A stretch of DNA of 64,000 nucleotides from positions 3,442-67,441 of the forward strand of contig CBDFHE010000003.1 of assembly GCA_965247455.1 (NCBI GenBank). Direction: 5' to 3'. Of the stretch, positions 9,499-17,075 are shown in pieces (the first letter of the stretch is position 1; each line of letters starts with the position of its first letter). Below the pieces are notes generated by a model. That model did not search any database and was not told the origin of the DNA. It was given only the letters and a program-made list of their open reading frames with translations. Position numbers and translations under genes: made by a program. Origin of the DNA: JACZYA01 sp965247455 (GTDB taxonomy: Bacteria > Acidobacteriota > Terriglobia > Acidiferrales > 2-02-FULL-67-57).

Positions 9499-10054
9499 CC
9501 TTCTTTGGTAGGGCAGGCCTGCCTGCCGCAGGCAGGCGGCGGGCCTACCCCTTCGTGTTAAAGACAGTTTGGAAGCGGTGCTAGGTTTATCCCGAGCGCT
9601 GTCGAGGGGCACCCGCTCGACCATACTTGGGTAGGGCAGGGCCTTGTGCCCTGCCGTTCACAGAACAAAAGCACCTTAGTCAGAAGAGGTGCCTGTCTGC
9701 CCTGCCTACCGCAGGCAGGCGGCGTTCACCCGTCCGGGCACCCGTCAACGTCGCCGTAATCCCTTAACTTTCGGCAACGGTTGCCGAAATCGATAGTTGG
9801 GAGGTTGGTGTCGCGGCGCCAATCTCTCGCCGGCGCCTGCAAGTTTGCCGAGGAGTCGACGGACTGTCCCGACGTCGGGAAGGTTGACACTGGAGAGATG
9901 ACCGACCAATGACCTTCCAGAGAATCCCGTCCGTCCCGGAACCACCAGCCGCCCGCCGGGAGACCGCGAAGGGTCGCCCCTCAAACCACCGGCTCGACGG
10001 GAGCTACGTCGTTATCCCGAAGGAGAAAAAGAAACCTCACCCTAGGAGGAGAGC
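9499..10054. other. Intergenic repeats upstream of the H-NOX operon
   Basis: No gene is supported in these 556 bases. Three units of a dispersed palindromic repeat are present: TTTGGTAGGGCAGGCCTGCC with GCCGCAGGCAGGC (about 9503-9545), GGTAGGGCAGGGCCTTGTGCC (about 9630-9655) and CTGCCTACCGCAGGCAGGC (about 9703-9721). The last is preceded by a segment matching DNA downstream of the pilin gene. A ribosome site, CTAGGAGGA, precedes 10055. Confidence 0.45.
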
Positions 10055-10605
10055 ATGTACGGACTGGTGAACAAGGCAGTGCAAGACCTCATAGTCACGC
10101 AGTTTGGCAACGACAAGTGGGAAGAGATCAAGAGGAAAGCTGACATCGGCGTCGAATCCTTCATCAGCATGAATCCTTACCCCGACGAGGTCACATATAA
10201 TCTCATCCGTGCCGCAAGCGAGGTACTGGGCCTACCTCCCGACGAGATCCTCGAAGCCTCGGCGAGTACTGGACGGTTTATACCGCACGAGAAGGGTATG
10301 GCGAGATGCTGAAACTCGCTGGTGACAGCTTTGTTGAGTTTCTCCAGAACCTCGACAATCTGCACGCTCGCGTGGGTTTGATTTTCCCAAAGCTCAAGCC
10401 CCCCAAGTTCCATTGCACCGACGTCACCGAGGAGTCCCTCCGCCTCCACTACCGTTCCGAACGGGCGGGGCTGGCGCCCATGATTATCGGCTTGGTCAAG
10501 GGCCTGGGCAAATTGTTCGACACGGAGGTAAATGTATCGATCGACAAGGGGCGCACCAACGGTCACGGCCACAACGAGTTTCTGATTCAGTTTAAGAAGG
10601 CATGA
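10055..10605 (+). pseudogene. H-NOX (heme NO/O2-binding) sensor, split by a 1-nt frameshift
   Basis: Residues 1-70 (MYGLVNKAVQDLIVTQFG, then SMNPYPDEVTYNLI) are typical H-NOX. At about 10259 the frame shifts: GCCTCGGC is one T short of GCCTTCGGC, after which the other frame continues EYWTVYTAREGYGEML and runs to the stop at 10605. The C-terminal part keeps the proximal heme His (LDNLHARV) and the YxSxR propionate-binding motif (YRSER). Repaired length would be 183 residues, normal for the family. The stop overlaps the kinase ATG by 4 nt (ATGA), so the two are translationally coupled, as is common for H-NOX and its partner kinase. As sequenced the full heme fold is not made; decay or a base-call error are the options. 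Confidence 0.88.
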
Positions 10606-12473
10606 ATAGTCCGCCCACAGATCGATTCGGGCTCAGCCCTAAGGCATTCTCCACGGCCTTCCCGTTTCACCTCGTGGTTGACCACGACATGAACCTCTTG
10701 CAGGCTGGGCCGGGGATGCGCGGTCTGCTGCCCGGTCTATCTGTGGGAGACAGCTTCTCTCACCACTTCCGGATTCAGCGTCCCGAGGGGCCGTTGACGT
10801 TCGAGGCGATACAGCATCACACACAATCGGTTTTTCTTCTCAACGCGATTTCCGTGGAGGGTCTGGTGCTGAAGGGGCAGATGGTGCCTATCGAAGAGGA
10901 GCACGTGATCGTCTTCCTCGGATCTCCATGGGTCACCACCGTAGAGGATGTGGCACAGCTTGGCCTCTCCTTGAAGGACTTTGCGGTTCACGATTCGATC
11001 AGCGACTATCTCTTTCTCATCCAGACCCAGACCACATCTCTGGCGGATGCCAGTCGACTTTCCGGGGAACTCAAGGAACTAAACCGAAGACTGGAGTCCC
11101 GAGTTGAGGAACGCACTTGGGAGCTCTCGTCGGCGAACGAGGAGTTGAACGCCCAGACGAACGAGCTGGCGAGAGCCAACGAGCTATTGAATGTGGAACT
11201 GAGCGAGCGCAAGCGAGCGGAGGAAGAAATCCGAAGACTGAACCAAGACCTGGAGCAGCGGGTGGTCGAGCGCACGGGAGAACTGCGCGAGAGCGAGGAG
11301 CGGTTCCGGCAAGCGCAGAAGATGGAAGCGGTGGGGCGGCTGGCAGGCGGCGTGGCCCACGACTTCAACAACCTCCTCATGGTCATGCGGGGCTACGGCG
11401 AGCTGCTGTTGAACCGGCTGGACGCTAACGATCCGCTGCGGCGCAACGCCGAGGAAATCCAGAAAGCCGCTGAGCGCGCCACCGCGCTCACCCAGCAACT
11501 GCTGGCCTTCAGCCGCAAGCAGGTGCTGCAGCCCAAGGTGCTGGACCTGAACGCTGTGGTCACCGAGGTGGAGAAGATGCTGCGGCGGCTGATTGGGGAG
11601 GACATCGAGCTGGCGGCGGTATTGGATCTGGCGCTGGGACGGGTGAAAGCCGACCCGGGCCAGATGGAGCAGATCATCCTGAACCTGGCGGTCAACGCGC
11701 GCGATGCCATGCCGCGGGGCGGGCGACTCACCCTCAAGACCGCTAACGTCACCCTGGACCAAGCCTATGCCTATGCCCGCCAGCACGTGGGCGCCGCGCC
11801 CGGGCCCTACGTGCTGCTGGCGGTGAGCGACACCGGCATCGGGATGGACGCCGAGACGCGCTCCCACATCTTCGAGCCCTTCTTCACCACCAAGGGCGCG
11901 GGCAAAGGCACCGGGCTGGGCCTTTCCACCGTCTATGGAATCGTCAAGCAAAGTGGCGGGACCCTCTGGGTGGAGAGCGCGCCTGGCCGGGGCACGACCT
12001 TCGAGATTTATCTTCCGCTGGTGGAGGAAGTAGCCGCCGGCGGAGAGCTCCACCCCGCGCTCCCCGCTCCTACTCCCGGGGGGACGGAAACCATCCTGGT
12101 GGTGGAGGATGAGATGAGCGTTCGGAAACTCGCCGCTGAGTTCCTGGGAAGCAACGGCTACACGGTGCTGGAGGCGCAGGACGGTGGAGAGGCTCTGCAA
12201 GTGTGCGAAGAGCACCGGGCGCCGATCCACCTGCTGCTAACCGACGTGGTGATGCCGGGGATGAGCGGCTGGGAGTTGGCCGAGCGCTTGGCGGGAGCGC
12301 GGCCGGAGATGAAGGTGACCTACATGTCGGGCTACACCGACGACGCCATTGTCCAGCATGGCGTCCTGGAAGAGGGGACCGCTTTCCTCCAGAAGCCCTT
12401 CTCGCTGGATGCGCTGGCGCGCACCGTGCGCGAGGTGCTGGAGGCGGGAAGAGGGAATAATCTTTCCCAATAG
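10602..12473 (+). CDS. HNOBA-domain hybrid histidine kinase with receiver (H-NOX partner)
   Basis: This 623-residue soluble kinase is the likely output partner of the overlapping H-NOX gene. Residues about 15-145 (FPFHLVVDHDMNLLQAG, then ISVEGLVLKGQM and FLGSPWV) look like the HNOB-associated domain of soluble guanylate cyclases. A long coiled coil (about 150-240) leads to HisKA (GGVAHDFNN, His about 253), an ATPase with DTGIGMD and GTGLGLS, and a receiver with acceptor Asp in LTDVVMPG. NO or O2 would be sensed by H-NOX and relayed through HNOBA and the coil. The DNA from about 11283 to 12442 is nearly identical to 263-1416 of the multi-PAS kinase in inverted orientation, so the catalytic part was copied between genes. 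Confidence 0.92.
   Translation: MNSPPTDRFGLSPKAFSTAFPFHLVVDHDMNLLQAGPGMRGLLPGLSVGDSFSHHFRIQRPEGPLTFEAIQHHTQSVFLLNAISVEGLVLKGQMVPIEEEHVIVFLGSPWVTTVEDVAQLGLSLKDFAVHDSISDYLFLIQTQTTSLADASRLSGELKELNRRLESRVEERTWELSSANEELNAQTNELARANELLNVELSERKRAEEEIRRLNQDLEQRVVERTGELRESEERFRQAQKMEAVGRLAGGVAHDFNNLLMVMRGYGELLLNRLDANDPLRRNAEEIQKAAERATALTQQLLAFSRKQVLQPKVLDLNAVVTEVEKMLRRLIGEDIELAAVLDLALGRVKADPGQMEQIILNLAVNARDAMPRGGRLTLKTANVTLDQAYAYARQHVGAAPGPYVLLAVSDTGIGMDAETRSHIFEPFFTTKGAGKGTGLGLSTVYGIVKQSGGTLWVESAPGRGTTFEIYLPLVEEVAAGGELHPALPAPTPGGTETILVVEDEMSVRKLAAEFLGSNGYTVLEAQDGGEALQVCEEHRAPIHLLLTDVVMPGMSGWELAERLAGARPEMKVTYMSGYTDDAIVQHGVLEEGTAFLQKPFSLDALARTVREVLEAGRGNNLSQ
11283..12442 (+). repeat. Kinase-core repeat, copy 2
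   Basis: Counterpart of 263-1416, coding for the HisKA-ATPase-receiver part of the HNOBA kinase. The protein differs at only a few dozen positions over about 385 residues, mostly between the N box and DTG motif. Confidence 0.85.
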
Positions 12474-12586
12474 TTTCTCAACCTTCCCCTCAGTCCAACA
12501 CCTTGCGCTCCGCCCCCCGCTTCCAACACCTCCTGCGCCGCCCGCCTGCGGACGGGCAGGCATGAACTTCCCGGAAAACTAAGCTG

Positions 12587-13792
12587 CTAGGCCAGCGCCT
12601 GCTTGAGGTCGGCGAGCAGGTCGGCGGCATCCTCCACGCCAATCGAGAGCCGCACCGTCCCCGGCGACACGCCCACCGCCGCCAACTCTTCGCGCGACAT
12701 GTGGTGGTGGGAGGTATAAATAGGCAGCACTGCCAGCGACTCCACCCCGCCCAGCGACACCGCCAGTAGGAACACCCGAATCCGGTTGCCGAACCGCCGC
12801 GCCGCCCCCAGCCCGCCCTTCAGGTCGAAGGCCAGCATTGCGCCGAACCCGCTCATCTGCCGCCGCGCCAGGGCGTGGTCGGGGTGCGAGCGCAGCCCCG
12901 GGTAGTGCACCCGCGCCACCTTCGGATGCCGCTCCAAGAACCGCGCCACCGCCAGTGCATTGGCCGCCTGCCGCCGCATCCGCGTCTCCAGCGTTTTCAT
13001 TCCGCGAATTAGCAGGTAGCCCGCCACCGGGTCGAGCGACCCGCCCAGCTTGATCATGGTGTGCCGAATCTTTTCCACCAGCTTCGCCCGCCCGGCCACC
13101 GCTCCGGCGATGATGTCCGAGTGCCCGCCCAGGTACTTGGTCGCGCTGTGGCACACCACATCGAAACCTAGCGTCAGCGGCCGTTGCAGCACCGGCGTAG
13201 CGAAGGTGTTGTCCACCGCGCTCACCAGCCCCAGGCGCCGCGCCAGCGCCGCCGCTTTGCGCAGGTCAACAATTTGCAAGGTCGGGTTGGTGGGCGTTTC
13301 GGTATAGAGCAGGCGCGTCCGGGGCGTCACCCGCGCCTCCACCCCGCGCAAGTCGCTCTCCACAAAGTGCACCTTGATGCCGAAGCGCGGCAGCAGGTCC
13401 CGCATCAGCCGATACGTCCCGCCGTAGAGCCGCCGGGTGGCGATGATCTCCTCGCCCGCGCCCACGAAGGTCAGCAGCGTAGTGGATATCGCCGCCATGC
13501 CCGACGCGGTCACCAGCCCCGCCTCGCCTTCTTCCAGCGCTGCCAGCTTGGCCTCCGCCACCCGCAGCGTGGGGTTGCCGTAGCGGGTGTAGATGTCGGC
13601 CTTCGAGCGCCCTTCGGCCCAGCGCTTCATCTCCTCTACGCTGGCGAAGGTGAAGGTGGCTGATTGCACCACCGGCGACACCACCGGCCCGCCCACTCCG
13701 TGCCGACTTTCGCCCACGTGCACCGCCCGCGTCGCCATACCTGCCTGCGTTCCTGTCCGGCTTTTTCGGCCACCTGTTTTTGTGCGCGCCAT
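12587..13792 (-). CDS. Cys/Met metabolism PLP enzyme (cystathionine gamma-synthase/lyase type)
   Basis: The 401-residue protein belongs to the trans-sulfuration family of fold-type I PLP enzymes, which act on cystathionine, O-acyl-homoserine or methionine. Visible landmarks are YTRYGNPT, the SGMAAI phosphate-binding segment, the active-site Lys in CHSATKYLGGHSD, and the closing SLGGVES and GTVRLSIGVED motifs. The start is placed at the ATG at 13792 (MARTKTGG), preceded by an AGGGAAGAAG ribosome site; the longer frame upstream overlaps the EF-G-like gene and looks spurious. The sequence alone does not separate gamma-synthase, gamma-lyase and O-acetylhomoserine sulfhydrylase activity. Confidence 0.88.
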   Translation of the reverse strand: MARTKTGGRKSRTGTQAGMATRAVHVGESRHGVGGPVVSPVVQSATFTFASVEEMKRWAEGRSKADIYTRYGNPTLRVAEAKLAALEEGEAGLVTASGMAAISTTLLTFVGAGEEIIATRRLYGGTYRLMRDLLPRFGIKVHFVESDLRGVEARVTPRTRLLYTETPTNPTLQIVDLRKAAALARRLGLVSAVDNTFATPVLQRPLTLGFDVVCHSATKYLGGHSDIIAGAVAGRAKLVEKIRHTMIKLGGSLDPVAGYLLIRGMKTLETRMRRQAANALAVARFLERHPKVARVHYPGLRSHPDHALARRQMSGFGAMLAFDLKGGLGAARRFGNRIRVFLLAVSLGGVESLAVLPIYTSHHHMSREELAAVGVSPGTVRLSIGVEDAADLLADLKQALA

Positions 13793-13901
13793 CTTCTTCC
13801 CTTTCCCCTGAGTGTTCGGAAACTGTGTTCTTCCTTCCCGCTCGGACTCTACCCTGCCGGGCAAGCTCCCGCCACTGCCAATTTGTCTTCCAAAATAGTT
13901 C

Positions 13902-13927
13902 AGCCCCGTGGCTGCTGCCACGGGGCT
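13902..13927 (-). terminator. Hairpin between the EF-G-like and PLP-enzyme genes
   Basis: AGCCCCGTGG (13902-13911) and CCACGGGGCT (13918-13927) form a perfect 10-bp stem with a 6-nt loop, 38 bp after the EF-G-like stop in the direction of transcription. On that strand it is followed by GAACTATTTT, a weak T stretch. It may separate the two minus-strand genes. Confidence 0.55.
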
Positions 13928-13965
13928 GTTCAATCCACGGATCAACAAATCAACGGCTGAAGTCG

Positions 13966-16092
13966 CTAGGCTTCCTCTTCGGCTGTGCCGGCCTTGGCGG
14001 CTTTGGCGTGTGCGATGATTTTCTGCTCGATGTCGTGCGGCACGAAGTCGTAGTGGGCGAACTCCATGTGGTAGCTGCCGCGCCCCTGCGTGACCGAGGT
14101 CAGGGTATTGGCGTAGTCCATCATCTCGCTCATCGGCACCTGCGCTTTGATCACCGTCATTGACCCGCGCGAATCCATCCCCTGGATGCGCCCCCGCCGC
14201 CCGCTGATGTCGCCCATCAGGTCGCCGGAGAACTCCTGCGGCGCGTACACCTCCACCGTCATCACCGGCTCCAGCAGGGCGGGCTTGGCCTGCTCCATGC
14301 ACTTCTTGAAGCCCAGCGAGCCGGCGATTTTGAAGGCCATGTCGCTCGAATCCACGTCGTGGTACTGCCCGTCGTAGAGGCTGACCCTGAAGTCCACCAC
14401 CGGATAGCCCGCCAGATAGCCCCGGTTGGCCGCCTCCACAATTCCTTTCTCCACCGACGGAATCCAGTTTTTCGGGATCGACCCCCCGAAGATGTCGTTC
14501 ACAAACTCGAACCCCCCGCCGCGCGGCAGCGGCTCTAACTTGATGCGGGCCACCCCAAACTGTCCCCGCCCGCCGGTCTGCTTCTTGTGCTTGCCTTCGG
14601 CCTGGGCGCGGGCGCGGATGGTTTCCCGGTAGGGCACCTTGGGCGCCTTCAGCGTCACCTGCACCCCGTAGCGCTTCTTCAGCTTCGACACCACCACTTC
14701 AATGTGCTGCTGGCCGGAGCCCGAAAGCAGAAACTCATGCGTCTGCGCCTCGCGCGAGTAGCGCAGGGACGGGTCTTCCTCCAGGATTTTGTGCATGGCG
14801 GTGCTCATCTTCTCTTCGTCCTGGCGCGTCTTGGGCTCGACCGCAAAACTGATCAGTGGCTCCGGCAACTTGACCTGCGGGTAGTGGATAGGCGCGCCCT
14901 TCTCGCCCAGGGTGTCGCCGGTGACGGTCTCCTTGAGCTTGCCCACCACCCCGATATCGCCCGCCTGCAACTCCGCCACCTGCGTGTGCGTCTTCCCCTG
15001 CGCCACCGAGATGTGCTGGAAGCGCTCGTTGGCCCCGCGTGTGAAGTTGGCGATGGTAGCGTCGTTCTTCAGCACCCCGCTCCGCACCTTGAAGTAGCTG
15101 ATGCGGCCGGCGAACGGGTCGGCCAGCGTCTTCCACACGAACACTGAGAGCGGCTCCTGCTTCGCAACCTTGCGGACCATTTCTTCGCCCTGGCCGTCCG
15201 GCTCCGGGTAGCCGGTCGCCTGCTTGCCCTCCACCGCGTCGGGCAGGAAGTCCACCAGAAAGTTCAGCAGATAGTCGGACCCGATGTTGTGCAGCCCGCT
15301 GAGGGGCAGTACCGGGTGCAGCCGCCCGGCCTGCAGGGCTGCGCGCAAGCCCTTGCGTAAGTCTTCTTCCGGCAGCGTGCCCTTGTCGAAAAATTCTTCC
15401 ATCAACTTGTCGTCGCCTTCGGCCACCATTTCCACCAGCGCCTCGTGGGCGGTCTTGGCGGCCTCGGCCAGCTCGCCGGGAATTTCTTCCACCTTGGCTT
15501 TGCCCTTGCCGTCGGCCTCGTAGCTCCAGGCTTTCATCCCGATCAGGTCAATCAGGCCGCGGAACTTTTCGCCTTCGCCCAGCGGAATCGCCGCCGGCAC
15601 CAGCGCCCGCCCGAAGCGCTCTTTCAGGCTCTCCAGCGCGCGGTCAAAGCTGGCATTCTCGCGGTCCATCTTGTTGACCGCAAACACCCGCGGCAGCTCG
15701 TATTCGATGGCGTAGTCCCACACCTTCTCGGTCACCACCTCCACCCCCGCCACCGCGTCTATCAAAATCAGCGCGCTGTCGGCCGCCACCAGCGCCGCCT
15801 TGGTGTCGTTTATGAAGAGGTTGTAGCCGGGCGTGTCGATGAAGTTGATCTTCACCTTTTCCTTCTGGTTGGCCGTGGCCCACTCCGCGTGCGCCAGCGC
15901 CGACCAGATGGAAACCCCGCGCTGGATTTCCTCCTCGTCGAAGTCGGTCACCGACTGGCCGTCCTCGACCCGGCCCAGCCGGTCCACCAGCCCGGCGGTA
16001 TAGAGCAGCGACGTCACCAGCGACGTTTTCCCGGTGTCGCCGTGCCCGGTCACGCCTACAGTACGGATGAGTTTTCCGCTGTACACCTTCAC
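13966..16092 (-). CDS. Elongation factor G-like translational GTPase
   Basis: The 708-residue product has the full EF-G layout: G domain (residues 1 to about 280), domain II (about 295-390, beginning near PLSVFVWKT), domains III-V with the LSGSGQQHIEVV segment and a C-terminal DYANTLTSVTQGRGSYHMEF. The P-loop reads GHGDTGKTS rather than the AHIDAGKTT of canonical EF-G, and the G4 motif is NKMD. Such divergence is typical of the EF-G-like paralogue group (sometimes called FusA2 or EF-G-like) rather than the main translocase. A GTG start at 16092, seven bases after GGGGGAG, gives the conserved VKVYSGKLIRTVGV N-terminus. Its precise task (alternative elongation or ribosome factor) is not shown by the sequence. 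Confidence 0.88.
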   Translation of the reverse strand: MKVYSGKLIRTVGVTGHGDTGKTSLVTSLLYTAGLVDRLGRVEDGQSVTDFDEEEIQRGVSIWSALAHAEWATANQKEKVKINFIDTPGYNLFINDTKAALVAADSALILIDAVAGVEVVTEKVWDYAIEYELPRVFAVNKMDRENASFDRALESLKERFGRALVPAAIPLGEGEKFRGLIDLIGMKAWSYEADGKGKAKVEEIPGELAEAAKTAHEALVEMVAEGDDKLMEEFFDKGTLPEEDLRKGLRAALQAGRLHPVLPLSGLHNIGSDYLLNFLVDFLPDAVEGKQATGYPEPDGQGEEMVRKVAKQEPLSVFVWKTLADPFAGRISYFKVRSGVLKNDATIANFTRGANERFQHISVAQGKTHTQVAELQAGDIGVVGKLKETVTGDTLGEKGAPIHYPQVKLPEPLISFAVEPKTRQDEEKMSTAMHKILEEDPSLRYSREAQTHEFLLSGSGQQHIEVVVSKLKKRYGVQVTLKAPKVPYRETIRARAQAEGKHKKQTGGRGQFGVARIKLEPLPRGGGFEFVNDIFGGSIPKNWIPSVEKGIVEAANRGYLAGYPVVDFRVSLYDGQYHDVDSSDMAFKIAGSLGFKKCMEQAKPALLEPVMTVEVYAPQEFSGDLMGDISGRRGRIQGMDSRGSMTVIKAQVPMSEMMDYANTLTSVTQGRGSYHMEFAHYDFVPHDIEQKIIAHAKAAKAGTAEEEA

Positions 16093-16691
16093 TGGAGTCT
16101 CCCCCTCTGAATCGTTCCGGAACGTCCCGCCAGCGGGATCGCCCGCCGGGCTGCTCCCCGTACCCTGCCTACGGCAGGCGGGCTGCCCCCCTGCAGCCCC
16201 ATCCCGAATTTTCGGGACGTAGGCGGGAGACGCCGATGCTACCAATCCCCTACCGCCGCCGTCAACGTTCTCTCGTGCCTGAGGAGTATCCTATATTTAT
16301 TTCACACCGAGCCCCCAGGCCTGTCCTGCTTGCCCTGAGCGCGGTCGAAGGGAGCGTAGCCGAAAGACCCCTGCGTGGGGGAGACTGTCTGCGCGGGCTA
16401 ATTAGGCACCACCTCTTGTTGGTTGGAATAGCCTACTGCGCAGCGTATCCTCCGGCTGGGTTGCAGAGTCTGAGCCTGCAGTGGGGGCTGCCTCCCCACT
16501 TTTTGCCCGTACGAGGTGTTTGCCCTGCCTGGACTCTTTGCGTGCTCTGTGCCTCTGCGGTGGGACTGCCGAGAGAATCGACAGCGCAGCTAATAGGGGC
16601 TGCTCGTTCCAGCGAGGTTAGGAGACAAGAGGGTTGCGCTGGGCGCGGACAGGCGCAGCCCCCCGCGTCGGCGCCGCTCGGCCAAGTTCGA
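16093..16691. other. Gene-free 599-bp region with repeat and hairpin
   Basis: No coding region is credible. A partial copy of the palindromic intergenic family begins near 16308 (TTTCACACCGAGCCC, then TGCCCTGAGCGCGGTCGAAG near 16330). A plus-strand hairpin, AGTGGGG (16480-16486) and CCCCACT (16494-16500), is followed by TTTT and looks like an intrinsic terminator with no visible upstream gene, so an unannotated small transcript is possible. Confidence 0.4.
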
Positions 16692-17075
16692 TTAGGCTGG
16701 GCGTTTCGTTTCTTGGGCCAAGAGCTGCTCGATTTGTGTCTTCAGGTTCTCGGGGTCAATCGGTTTGGTGATGTAGGCGTCAAAGCCGGCGCTCAGGCCT
16801 TTCTCTCGGTCGCCCTGCATGGCGTAGGCCGTTACCGCCACCACCCGCAGAGCCGCAAAGCGAGCGTCCTGGCGGAGTTGGCTCACCACCGCAAAGCCAT
16901 TCAGGATCGGCATCTGGATGTCCAGCAGAACCAGGTCCGGAGACGTCTCCTTGATCTGTTGCAGCGCCTCGCGCCCGTCACAGGCTTCCACTACCTCGTA
17001 GCCCCAGTCCTCGAGGAGCTCCGTGACCAATTCCCGGCTGAGCGGGTCGTCTTCGGCTACCAAAATCTTGCTCAT
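16692..17075 (-). CDS. CheY-like single-domain response regulator
   Basis: A stand-alone 127-residue receiver: acidic pocket AEDDPLSREL, acceptor Asp in LVLLDIQMPILNG, conserved Thr/Ala in VVAVTAYAMQG and Lys in YITKPIDP. The ATG at 17075 overlaps the TGA of the upstream hybrid kinase by 4 nt, so translation is coupled and the pair should work in one phosphorelay. With no output domain it probably acts as a phosphate shuttle or sink, or binds a partner protein. Confidence 0.93.
   Translation of the reverse strand: MSKILVAEDDPLSRELVTELLEDWGYEVVEACDGREALQQIKETSPDLVLLDIQMPILNGFAVVSQLRQDARFAALRVVAVTAYAMQGDREKGLSAGFDAYITKPIDPENLKTQIEQLLAQETKRPA

Noticed and set aside
12587..14302. 571-codon version of the PLP enzyme gene
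   Set aside because: The extra N-terminal part overlaps the EF-G-like gene and the hairpin, and is not protein-like. The ATG at 13792 has a ribosome site.
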